Assembly: GCA_030674185.1 (NCBI GenBank)
Contig: JAPXFY010000022.1
Location: forward strand, 36,697,540 to 36,761,539
Reading direction: 5' to 3'
DNA length: 64,000 nt
From: Monoplex corrugatus
Taxonomy: Eukaryota; Mollusca; Gastropoda; Littorinimorpha; Ranellidae
Part shown: piece by piece, positions 47,230 to 58,600 of the stretch
Position numbering within the stretch: the stretch's first letter is position 1
Layout of the letters: every line of letters begins with the position of its first letter
Program-made: the position numbers and the translations under genes
Notes under the pieces: model-generated
Databases searched by the model: none
Told to the model about the DNA's origin: nothing
What the model saw: only the letters and a program-made list of their open reading frames with translations

Positions 47230-47600
47230 AGTATACACTCTTACGGGTCAGAAAACCAACTGCCTGTCAACAGTCAAGTGATCTACCAACCGTGAGTACA
47301 GTTTCAGTGTTTTAATGTTTTCAATCCCGCGCCATCACGCTTGGAATCCTACTTACACAAATGGCATGTGATGGACAAGGATCCCCAACAGTCATGTCTC
47401 AAATGCCATGAACACTCCCTTACACCCTAAGCCTTGGCAAGGTCTTGAAGTTCTGCCTACTTGTAACTGATGGGTTCTGTATGTTGTTTATCTTTGTACC
47501 ACTAAATCACACTTAGGCTTCAAATTATAGAAGAGTTAAAGCGCAATTACTTCTGAATTTTGTGTCCCCAATATTTGATGATTTATATGTGATTCACGAC
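47230..47600. other. Unassigned intron sequence
   Basis: Nothing recognised between the transposase region and the next exon. Confidence 0.4.
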
Positions 47601-47608
47601 TGTTGCAG

Positions 47609-47686
47609 AAAATGTATGCAAGTGTGCCTATCTGACCAGTGATGATTACAACACTATGATATTTTCTACTTTGGGAGAATTTATGT
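47609..47686 (+). CDS. SVOP: SVOP-like transporter, exon encoding the TM7-TM8 luminal loop
   Basis: Completes a Glu codon from the previous exon and reads NVCKCAYLTSDDYNTMIFST, then LGEFM. The Cys-containing loop and L(T/S)..DY...TLGEF match the human [20 protein letters not shown] segment. The acceptor is ACTGTTGCAG (ends 47608) and the donor GTGAGT (47687). It starts needing two bases and ends in phase 1, consistent with both neighbours. Confidence 0.9.
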
Positions 47687-47737
47687 GTGAGTATGTTTTG
47701 CGTGTCGGGGTGGGCTGAATGTTGTAAATGATCATAC

Positions 47738-48068
<331 letters not shown>

Positions 48069-48670
48069 TCATTTTTAAAACCAGTCATAATTACTGGTGT
48101 GGTTTTGTGTCATGTCTACCATACAGAGAAAATTAAAATTGAATTCTTTTGTTATTAATTAATTTTCAAACTGTTTATGTCCAGGAAATGATTTGTTTGC
48201 CAAAATACTTATAGTTTTTCCATGTGTTTAGAATTATTATTTTTTGTCGCCACATATCCATGGCTTTATTCTTTCTTGCCGCATGAATAAAGTGTTTAAC
48301 ATGCCTTTGCCATTATTTAAATGCAAGATGGTCTGTTAGTGTTAGATATGGTATGGGAGCGATTTGCTTGTGAGTGTGGGTCTTGCTGGCGATGTAATGA
48401 CTTAATGTAAGTTACAGAAGAAGACGTAGAAGTCCACCTGCTTGAAGATGAAGTAAATCAACATTAAAATGATCAACGTGTTGTGGTATGTCCATGATAG
48501 TCACAATATAGTCATACCAATACAGATACAGAGTGCCTTTGGCAACATAGATGATGATCTCTGGTGAAATTCGGCAGGAAAAATCTTCTTTGATAGCAAC
48601 ATAGACATATTCACAAGAACACCCCTTCCCCGTCCCGTTCCGTTCCAAAAACAAATCAAGCAAAACAAAA
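48069..48670. other. Unassigned intron sequence
   Basis: AT-rich; no gene or repeat family recognised. Confidence 0.4.
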
Positions 48671-48671
48671 C

Positions 48672-49032
48672 AAAGCCCCGATCTTAACCCCAACTACAAA
48701 CCTAACCCTGATCTTAACCCCAACTACAAACCTAACCCCAATCTTAACCCCAACTACAAACCTAACCCCAATCATAGCCCCAACTACAAACCTAACCCTG
48801 TTCTTAACCCCAACCACAAACCTAACCTTGATCTTAACCCCAACTACAAAGCTAACCCCAATCATAGCCCCAACTACAAACCTAACCCTGTTCTTAACCC
48901 CAACCACAAACCTAACCCTGATCTTAACCCCAACTACAAATCTAACCCCAATCATAACCCCAACTACAGACCTAACCCCAATCATAGCCCCAACTACAAA
49001 CCTAACCCTGATCTTAACCCCAACTACAAACC
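48672..49032. repeat. 30-bp minisatellite, about 12 copies, 70 bp before an exon
   Basis: The unit is CCCCAACTACAAACCTAACC followed by CTGATCTTAA or CCAATCATAG. The 30-bp period keeps both strands open for 76-109 codons. Confidence 0.95.
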
Positions 49033-49105
49033 CCGATGAACTCCAACCCCAATCGTAGTCTGACCCGACCCAAGCTGACCATGCCTACCCGTACTGTTGT
49101 TGTAG

Positions 49106-49299
49106 GTATACCACTGAACATCATCCTCATCGACAAAATTGGACGGCGGTGGACAGGCACAACCAACCTGTTCATGTGTGGCCTCTTCTTTTGCCTGCTA
49201 CAGCTGCCTGCAAACCGCAGTCTTCTGACCTTCTTCATGTTTGCTGTCAGGGGTTTCTCTGGGGCCACGTTCTCCTGGGTCTACCTGTATTCCGTGGAG
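49106..49299 (+). CDS. SVOP: SVOP-like transporter, exon encoding TM8-TM10
   Basis: After completing Cys it reads IPLNIILIDKIGRRWTGTTN, LFMCGLFFCLLQLPANRSLL, TFFMFAVRGFSGATFSWVYL and YSVE. IDKIGRR is the second motif A-like loop of the C-terminal half; RGFSGATFSWVYLYSVE matches RAFISGGFQAAYVYTPEV in SVOP. The acceptor is GTTGTTGTAG (ends 49105) and the donor GTATGT (49300), phase 0. Three hydrophobic helices are visible. Confidence 0.92.
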
Positions 49300-49419
49300 G
49301 TATGTGCATGTACAAATATTTGGTCACTCTTCTGCATTGCTGTTAGGGTTTTTTTCTCCCATTGCAAAGAGGAGCCCCATGTTCAGTATGTGGTTTGTTA
49401 CTTACTGCCCAATATTCCG

Positions 49420-50215
49420 TTGACATGTATCGCAGCAACGAGGGTCCACCACTTGTGGGCCGGCCTTTGTATGATATCCTAGGTGTGTTTTGGGGCTTTG
49501 AGTTTTCCTCCCATGTGTCATTGCGTATTCCTCCCTTATGTCTTCCCTCTGGTGTCCAGCATAGGGCAATCCACGCGTACTTGGAATGATGTGTCGATCC
49601 ATTTCCTTCGTCTGTTCAAGTTCATGGTATCCACACCCCGTTAATGACGCTGGGTAAGTAGTCTTAATTGTTGACTGGAGGTGACGATAGGCCAGAAGGT
49701 TCACATGATTGTACGGAGGTTCTGTGTAAGGTTGATGGCTTGGTCAGGTCGCCCTTCATCCTTTTCTGTATTCTAAGCCTTACCGTAGGGTGGAAAAGGA
49801 CACAGCTGTGGCGCTGCACTGCCATAGTGGGACCTCCACTCGTCGTTCAGCAGCTCACGATATCGCTACCTACTGCTACATATTGTCTGACACGTGAAGG
49901 TGTTTGTTAGGACAGCTCACAATATCGCTACCTATTCCTACATATTCTGACACTGCTGCATAGGTAAGTGATGTCTTCAGTCGTGGGTAGTGTGTTCTAT
50001 CAATTTGGATTGGTGTGGAGTTGCCATGTCTATCGTCATCGCCTCTGTTTTCATTCTGGCTGACCTGTAAGCCTACTGGATGTGAAATGGTGCCAAGACG
50101 GACTGTGATGGCGGGAGACTAGTACGAGATCGTCTGCAAAGTCAACATCTTCCAGTGATGAAAATAGAACCCATCTGGTGCCTGTCGCTTGGTCTAAAGT
50201 GATATGTTGGGAACA
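49420..50215 (-). mobile_element. Degenerate non-LTR RT remnant with FADD block
   Basis: On the minus strand near 50160-50100 the sequence reads SLEDVDFADDLVLVSRHH, the catalytic RT block of RTE/I-type LINEs (L.D.DFADD..L.S). Sequence to the left on the minus strand is too decayed to align by eye. It lies wholly in the intron between the exons at 49106 and 50410. Confidence 0.55.
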
Positions 50216-50409
50216 CACTCTTGTCCAGCTGTTTTTCCCCCCATTCTTTGTATCTTCTTGTTGTCTACCAGTCCTGTCACCTGTACATTGTCTGCACTCT
50301 TTCTTACTTGACTCTGGAGAATCCTGAATATCAAAATGATGCTATGGTAATAATGGTCATTTGTGTATTGGTATTATTGCAGTCATGTTCCATATGTCAT
50401 TTTGTGCAG

Positions 50410-50499
50410 ATATACCCGACGTCTATCCGTACTTTTGGTATGGGTACCGCTTCCATGTGGGCACGAGTGGGAGCTATGGTCACCCCTTTTGTAGCACAG
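50410..50499 (+). CDS. SVOP: SVOP-like transporter, exon encoding the TM10-TM11 region; GC donor
   Basis: Reads IYPTSIRTFGMGTASMWARV, then GAMVTPFVAQ, matching [29 protein letters not shown] in SVOP, so the reading is secure. The acceptor is TTTGTGCAG (ends 50409). The family alignment ends at CAG, and the next bases are GCAAGT, a GC-AG type donor with otherwise strong consensus. There is no nearby GT that keeps the alignment. Length is 90 bp, phase 0 at both ends. Confidence 0.91.
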
Positions 50500-50667
50500 G
50501 CAAGTAATAATGTCAAGGGAAGTAACCTGAATTCAGTCCCTCCTGTGTCTGCCTGTCTCTGCTTTTTTGTTGTTGTTGCAATTCCTGTGTGCACTCGATA
50601 AATACATATTGCCTTGTACCTGATTGGTGTTTTTGTGTTTGTTTGTTTGTTTGTGTGTATGTATGTA

Positions 50668-50671
<4 letters not shown>

Positions 50672-50738
<67 letters not shown>
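50672..50738. repeat. (GT)n microsatellite
   Basis: Pure GT after a short GTTT/GTAT stretch. Confidence 0.96.
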
Positions 50739-50739
<1 letters not shown>

Positions 50740-50744
50740 ACCTT

Positions 50745-51690
50745 GTCATGTAGGTGCCCACTGTTTTAAGGGGTATGAATGCTACATATCTTAGTGTTCC
50801 ATTAAGCCACCGAAAACTGAATGACACACAGGACATGAAAGGATAGTATATGACAACAGTCTGCTGTTGTTATCGTTTATGACCGTTTAACGCATTTTCT
50901 ATCTCAGCAGTAACGAATCATCACGTCTTTTCTTCTCTCAGTTTCACGTTGTTCAGTTATGATTGTTGTATAGTGACTGGCACTATAAATCGTTGACTCC
51001 TAGAACTTCGGAGGATCACTTCAATCAGACCATATTTTTCTATAACATCACGTAGATGTCATCTGTGCTACAACAACTTCCCGGCTGGACTATAGTCATT
51101 GTGGGCGGGCTGGCTTACCAGCACAACACAGTTTTCCATGGCAATGGGTTCACAACAATGCAGGACATTAAATCATACAGACAGAAAGGATGACATAACA
51201 AGGTTTACTCAACTGCACTGATTGCCGGTTAAACTGTGGAGCTGGTATAAAATTGCAAGCCTTGCATTCGCCATTTTTAATGGATCTTTACCACCATGCC
51301 TATTAGATTGGCTCCGCACATGACAAACATCGTGCATCGTCTGATCTTCAAGACGAAAGCCAAGCTCATGGTGCCCAGACGTTATCTTCGTCATTTAGTG
51401 AGCGTGTTGTCAGTGTCATTGCGTCATCTGGTTGGAACTAACTGCCAGCTGGTCTGTGGGATCTGCCCACCTGTTGACACTTAAAGCCTCAATCAAAGAC
51501 TCGATCATCCAGGTCTTCCATTGCTTCCATTGCTGATCCAGCAATGTGTACTTCCACTTCTAACCACAGATCATGTGGCACCGTGTTAGCATTCGTATAC
51601 AAGTATACGTTTATAATCATCAATATGTGTGTGCATGGTTAGACATTGTAAGTACATAGTTGTGTACGTGTACAAGTGTATATAATACCA
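50745..51690. other. Unassigned intron sequence
   Basis: The 51240-51500 stretch faintly resembles a CR1 C-terminal region (FNGSLPPCLLDWL in + frame), but not well enough to call. Confidence 0.35.
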
Positions 51691-51694
51691 TGAA

Positions 51695-51741
51695 TGTGTG
51701 TGTGTGTGTGGTGTGTGTGTGTGTGTGTGTTTGTGTGTGTT

Positions 51742-51823
<82 letters not shown>
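51695..51823. repeat. (GT)n microsatellite abutting a splice acceptor
   Basis: GT/TTGT repeats run to 51823 and are followed by CATACAG, the acceptor of the exon at 51831. Confidence 0.96.
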
Positions 51824-51824
<1 letters not shown>

Positions 51825-51830
51825 ATACAG

Positions 51831-51944
51831 GTGCTCTTGGCGTATTCTGTGAACGCCGCTTTATGGGCGTACACCACAGTGTGCCTGGTGTGTTCCCTGA
51901 ATGCCTACCTAATGCCTATAGAAACGCAGGGCCGTGCTATGCCG
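51831..51944 (+). CDS. SVOP: SVOP-like transporter, exon encoding TM12 and the C-terminal motif
   Basis: Reads VLLAYSVNAALWAYTTVCLV, CSLNAYLMPIETQGRAMP. PIETQGRA matches the conserved LPIETKGRGL that ends the SVOP membrane domain. The acceptor is GCATACAG (ends 51830). The favoured donor is GTAGGT (51945, phase 0). A donor 4 bp further on (GTGTTT at 51949) would add Val plus one base and give a longer C-terminal tail with the exon at 54165. Confidence 0.91.
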
Positions 51945-52434
51945 GTAGGTGTTTCCTCTTTTCTTTATTTCTTTTTCGCCATTGATGCAGTGTTTTCTCA
52001 CATGCGTGCATGTATGTTGTTCTGCTTGTTTTGGGTCATGCTGTGCAGGCGTTATGTTGGTGCACAGTCTGCATACATTGTCTTCAGTAGGTTATCCTGA
52101 TACAATGGGACTCGTACGCCGGGAATTTTCGTTTTTTCCACCAAACCATGGCTTACATGAGTATTTTAATATTGTGCTTGTGTATGTATACACAGGTCTG
52201 TACAGCAGATCTGTACTTATACTGATCTGGGAGACGGGAAACTCTCCATCCTGTGCCCAGCGGACCTGCCCAATAGATTTGAACACAGACCTTCTGATTG
52301 AACATGTGACGATCTGACCGCTTGGCAGTCTGTCCATCGTTGTTTTTCTATTTTTACCCATGTTGTATCCATGGTTGCCTGTCTCTCTACCACTTGTTCG
52401 TGTTTTCTGTCTCTCTTTTGGTACCTCTTGGTAT

Positions 52435-53498
52435 TTGTCTGTCTGCCAGTCTCTGTCGTTGTCTGTCTGCCAGCCTCTGTCATTGTCTGTCTGCCAGTCT
52501 CTGTCGTTGTCTGTCTGCCAGTCTCTGTCATTGTCTGTCTGCCAGTCTCTGTCATTGTCTGTCTGCCAGTCTCTGTCATTGTCTGTCTGCCAGCCTCTGT
52601 CATTGTCTGTCTGCCAGTCTCTGTCATTGTCTGTCTGCCAGCCTCTGTCATTGTCTGTCTGCCAGCCTCTGTCATTGTCTGTCTGCCAGCCTCTGTCATT
52701 GTCTGTCTGCCAGTCTCTGTCATTGTCTGTCTGCCAGTCTCTGTCATTGTCTGTCTGCCAGTCTCTGTCATTGTCTGTCTGCCAGCCTCTGTCATTGTCT
52801 GTCTGCCAGCCTCTGTCATTGTCTGTCTGCCAGTCTCTGTCATTGTCTGTCTGCCAGTCTCTGTCATTGTCTGTCTGCCAGTCTCTGTCATTGTCTGTCT
52901 GCCAGCCTCTGTCGTTGTCTGTCTGCCAGTCTCTGTCATTGTCTGTCTGCCAGTCTCTGTCGTTGTCTGTCTGCCAGTCTCTGTCGTTGTCTGTCTGCCA
53001 GCCTCTGTCGTTGTCTGTCTGCCAGCCTCTGTCATTGTCTGTCTGCCAGTCTCTGTCGTTGTCTGTCTGCCAGCCTCTGTCATTGTCTGTCTGCCAGTCT
53101 CTGTCGTTGTCTGTCTGCCAGCCTCTGTCATTGTCTGTCTGCCAGCCTCTGTCATTGTCTGTCTGCCAGTCTCTGTCGTTGTCTGTCTGCCAGCCTCTGT
53201 CATTGTCTGTCTGCCAGTCTCTGTCATTGTCTGTCTGCCAGCCTCTGTCATTGTCTGTCTGCCAGTCTCTGTCGTTGTCTGTCTGCCAGCCTCTGTCGTT
53301 GTCTGTCTGCCAGCCTCTGTCATTGTCTGTCTGCCAGCCTCTGTCATTGTCTGTCTGCCAGCCTCTGTCATTGTCTGTCTGCCAGCCTCTGTCGTTGTCT
53401 GTCTGCCAGCCTCTGTCATTGTCTGTCTGCCAGCCTCTGTCGTTGTCTGTCTGCCAGTCTCTGTCGTTGTCTGTCTGCCAGCCTCTGTCGTTGTCTGT
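52435..53498. repeat. 24-bp minisatellite, about 44 copies
   Basis: The unit is GTCTGTCTGCCAGTCTCTGT plus CATT or CGTT. The 24-bp period leaves frames of 390-497 codons (CQPLSLSV, LPVSVIVC, TMTEAGRQ repeats) open on both strands; none is a gene. Confidence 0.97.
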
Positions 53499-53505
53499 AT
53501 GGAGA

Positions 53506-53718
53506 CAGGAGAAAGCGCTGCCTTCAGTACGCTGACTCTATGAAAGTTTATGTCTCTACCACCTCACTCCCTTGGCTCTATCAGAGCTATGGCATTACTT
53601 TTGCCATAGAAACTAGAGAGAACACAATCTTTGATTTTGTTACAGGCGAGTGTTGCATGATGTATGTGTATGTGCGTGTGTTCGTGCGTGCATGTGTGTG
53701 TGTGTGTGGTGTGTGGTG

Positions 53719-53801
<83 letters not shown>

Positions 53802-53993
53802 CGTTCGTTCTTTGATTTAATGTCTTTTCACTGTAAGTGATATTAGACGGGAGAAAGCGCTGCCTTCAGTACGCTGACTCTATGAAAAGTTTATGTCTCT
53901 ACCACCTCACTCCCCTTGGCTCTATCAGAGCTATGGCATTACTTTTGCCATAGAAACTAGAGAGAACACAATCTTTGATTTTGTTACAGGCGA

Positions 53994-54024
<31 letters not shown>

Positions 54025-54033
54025 CGTGTGTTC

Positions 54034-54035
<2 letters not shown>
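53506..54035. repeat. Direct duplication of about 185 bp, each copy followed by (GT)n
   Basis: The segment from GGAGAAAGCGCTGCCTTCAG to ATTTTGTTACAGGCGAGTGT occurs at about 53506-53655 and 53850-53998, nearly identical, and each copy leads into TATGTG/(GT)n sequence (53690-53800; 54030-54080). The shared TTTTGTTACAG resembles a splice acceptor. Confidence 0.93.
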
Positions 54036-54087
<52 letters not shown>

Positions 54088-54164
54088 TGTTTATGTAAGA
54101 AAAAGAGATAGGTTCTGTATTGGTCTAAAAGCACGAATTGTGTGTGGATTTCTGTCTTTGTCAG

Positions 54165-54235
54165 CAATTCGTCAACATGGAGATAGAGATGGAAGCAAGG
54201 TGACCTCAGCCTGCTGCAAGACTGAAGGAGTGTAG
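54165..54235 (+). CDS. Possible terminal exon of the SVOP-like gene (low confidence)
   Basis: The acceptor-like TTTGTCAG ends at 54164. Joined to the GTAGGT donor of the previous exon it gives QFVNMEIEMEAR and a stop at 54201-54203. Joined to the alternative donor it gives AIRQHGDRDGSKVTSACCKT, EGV and a stop at 54233-54235, closer to the length of known SVOP tails. Neither tail is conserved enough to decide. An alternative is TTTTGTTACAG at 53645, which would add only four codons. No clear polyadenylation signal was seen. Confidence 0.3.
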
Positions 54236-54424
54236 ATCCTGACCCTTGTTACACGGACAGCGAACAGTGATGTTTACAGTGATGTGACCTGTGTCTGAGG
54301 GATGTAGTGAACACAGTGGAAGATAATGGAAGTATTCTGACTGGTGCCATGGGGGTCTGAGGAAAGGGGTGAACAGAATAGAGCACAGTTATATCTTCAT
54401 TTGTGAATGCATGCATGTGAGGGT

Positions 54425-54530
54425 GACATAATATTATCATAATAATGATAACAGTAACGATAGTGATGATGATGAGAACGATGATAATGATGATGATGAT
54501 GATGACGATGATGATGATGATAACTTGTAC
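54425..54530. repeat. (GAT)n microsatellite
   Basis: GATGATAAT-type triplets, mostly GAT at 54462-54521. Confidence 0.93.
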
Positions 54531-54599
54531 AGTGCCTTATCTCAGAAGAGCCTAACCCCTTCAAAAAAGAGACAAATACAAATTAACACCTACTGCTAT

Positions 54600-55400
54600 G
54601 ATGGCAATGAAAGAACTGTAATGAAGCAATGCTAAAATGGCAGTGATGACAGTGCTGACATGATGTACAAGAGCGTCAGTCGTGATGTATTTCAGGAATA
54701 TGTTGAAAAGCGTGGGGGCTAGAAGGGAGCCCTGACCGAACTCTATCTGAACAGTCGGATCACTCTCCAATAGCACCATGTGTAAGTACCGCGGTTGAAT
54801 TAGAATGTAGTCGCTGGATGGTGTTGATTAGCTTTCTCCCGATGTTAAGTTTCTTCATTGTGGACCACAGCCCCTCTTGCAAGATTATATCAAACGCTTT
54901 CTTAAAGTCTACAAAGACGTGGTAGAACTACCTCTGCTGGTGGAGTTGTTTTCCGCAAAGATCTGTTGGATGTACTACCTTTGCAGAGTTCGGCCTATTC
55001 TTCAGCAATAATGGTATGCTCTTGCGGCTGTAATCTATTCAGAATGATTCTGTGCTATACTTTGCTGGCATGACCAATTAAACTGATAGTGCGGTAGTCT
55101 GGCGATGTTAAAGATTTCATTTCTTGGGAAGAGTGACGATTAGTGATTGGGTCCATGGTGTTGGCCACTCTCTGTGTGTCACATTTTGTAGCAGACGACA
55201 CCTAAGACTATGAGTTTTTGCCTTTTTGTCGATTTTCAAGAGTTTTTCTGGGATGCTATCAATGCCTTCAGCCTTACAACATTTCAGTGACTTCACTGCG
55301 GCTTTAACTTCCCCACAGAGTATTGGGAAACCATCTTCGTATGAAGAATCCTTCACTGTCAACCCATTTGTATTTCCTTTGCTCCGTTTCTATACATTTC
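54600..55400 (-). mobile_element. LINE 5' segment, inverted relative to its 3' part
   Basis: The minus strand aligns with the RT region of the 61.8-64 kb LINE family: CGEVKAAVKSLKCCKAEGID, SIPEKLL, EWPTPWTQSLIVTLPKK (55362 to 55117), then decayed VVYHVFVDFKKAF-like sequence, then FGQGSLLAPTLFNIFLKYIT and TDALVHH (54730 to 54650). Frame breaks are frequent. The matching 3' segment runs in the opposite direction from 55690. Confidence 0.75.
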
Positions 55401-55689
55401 AGTGCAAATATTCAGTCCACTTTTTCATGTTTTCTTGAGTGAAACAACTGTGTTCTGAATGGTGTTGGCTCTCCTTTGCTTTTGTTTGGTGAAAGTTTTT
55501 TTTGAAATCTTAAAAGTTTTTTTTTGTGTCGTCATTGTCAAGGATTTTCTGTCTCTCCACTTTATTATTTTTTTCAGCTTTATTTGCATTTTTCATTTCT
55601 TGACCAATTCTCCTGCTTATAACGCTGTATTTCATTTTTCTGTCCCAACAAATTCTTGGATCGTGTCATGACTAACACACTCGAAGACT

Positions 55690-58600
55690 ATGTCAGAAAT
55701 CTTCTCAAGGTCAGCAAAGACAACGTCAGCACTGTCCAGGCTGACACCTGTATGGAAGGACAGGAACATCTCCATGAAACATGATATCAGGCTGTTACGT
55801 GCACTGGCACATTCTGTCTTCCTGTATGCATGTGAAACATACATCGTCACAGTGGATTTGGAAAGACGACACCAAGCTATAGAAATAAGATGTCATGGAA
55901 GGATATACACTAATCATATACACTACATCAGAGACACTATATCATAGACACTACATCATATACACTACATCATATACACTACATCATATACACTACATCA
56001 TATACACTATTCATATACACTACATCATATACACTACATCATATACACTACATCATATACACTATATCAGAGACACTACATCATATACACTATATCATAT
56101 ACACTAATAATTATACACTATATCATAGACACTACATCATATACACTAATCATATACACTACATCATATACACTAATCATAGACACTACATCATATACAC
56201 TAATCATATACACTACATCATATACACTAATCATATACACTAATCATATACACTAATCATATACACTATATCTTATACACTACATCATATACACTACATC
56301 ATTTACACTACATCATATACACTACATCATATACACTACATCATATACACTACATCATATAACTACATCATATACACTACATCATATACACTATCATATA
56401 CACTACATATATACACTACATCTATACAACATATCATACTATACATACATCATATACCTATCATTACACTACATCATATACACTATCATATACACTAATC
56501 ATATACACTATATCATATACACTACATCATATACACTAATCTATATACACTACATATTTACATAATCATCTACATCATTCATATACACTACATCATAACA
56601 CTACATCATATACACTACATCATATACACTACATATTACACTACATCATATACACTACATCATATACACTACTTCATATACACTACATCATATACACTAC
56701 ATCATATACACTACATCATCTATACACTATATACTCATATACACTACATCATATACACTACATCATATACACTACATCATTACACTACATCATATACACT
56801 ACTTCATATACACTAATCATATACACTACATCATAACACTACATCATATACTACTTACATACATAATATTACACTACATCATATACACTACATCATATAC
56901 ACTACATCATATACACTACATCATATACACTACATCATATACACTACTATCATATACACTACTTCATATACACTACATCATATACACTACATCATATACA
57001 TACACTATATACATCTATATCTAATCTATCAATACATCATTACACTACATATATACACTACATCATATACACTACATCATATACACTACATCATATACAC
57101 TAATCATATACACTACATTCATATCATTACATCATATACACTACATCATTATACACTACATCATTACACTACATATATACACTAATCATATAACTAACTT
57201 ACACTATCATATACACTACATCATTAACTACATCTATAACTATTACATCATATACACTACATCATATACACTACATCATATACACTAATCATATACACTA
57301 CATCATATACACTACATCATATACACTACATCATATACATACATCATATACACTAATCATATACACTACATCATATACACTACATCATATACACTACATC
57401 ATATACACTAATCATATACACTACATCATATACACTACATCATATACACTACATCATATACACTACATCATATACACTCATCATATACACTACATCATAT
57501 ACACTAATCATATACACTACATCATATTACACTACATCATTATACACTACATCATATACACTACATCATATACATAATCATATACATACATTATACACTA
57601 CATCATATACACTACATCATATACACTACATCATATACACTACATCATATACACTACATCATTATACACTACATCATATACACTAATCATATACACTACA
57701 TCATATACACTACATCATATACACTAATCATATACATACATTCATATCACTACATCATATACACTAATCATATACACTACATCATATACACTATCATATA
57801 CACTACATCATATACACTACATATAACACTATCATATAACTACTCATACACTACTTTCATACATATATACACTACATCATATACACTCATCATATACACT
57901 ACATCATATACACTAATCATATCACTACTCTATACACTACATCATTACACTACATATCTATACACTACATCATATACACTATCATATACACTACATCATA
58001 TACACTACATCATATACATATAACACTACATCATACTAATCATACATATCACTACTATTTATACACTACATCATTACACTACATCATTATACACTACAAT
58101 CATATACACTACATTATACACTACATATATACACTACATCATATACTACTATTCATATCATAACACATATATACACTATCATCATAGACACTACATCATA
58201 TACACTACATCATATACATACACTCATATACATACATCATATACACTACTCATATACACTAATCATATACACTACATCATATATACATATTCATATACAC
58301 TAATCATATACACTACATCATATATATCTATACATCATATACACACATCATATACACTATCATATACACTACATATATACACTACTCATATACACTATAT
58401 CAATATATACATCAATACACTAATCTATACACTACATATTACATAATATATACACTACATCAATATTACATACATCATATACATATTATAACATAATCAT
58501 ATACACTACATCATAATCTCATAACACCACATACATATCTATACTAACATATAATCATATACATAATATACATATCATATACATAAATTATTTAACACAC

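Noticed and set aside
48672..49032. Telomere-like CCTAACCC motifs
   Set aside because: They are part of a 30-bp minisatellite, not TTAGGG-type repeats, and lie inside an intron.
52217..53815. Open frames of 390-497 codons on both strands (CQPLSLSV, TMTEAGRQ repeats)
   Set aside because: Artefact of the 24-bp minisatellite; low-complexity translation and simultaneous openness in several frames.
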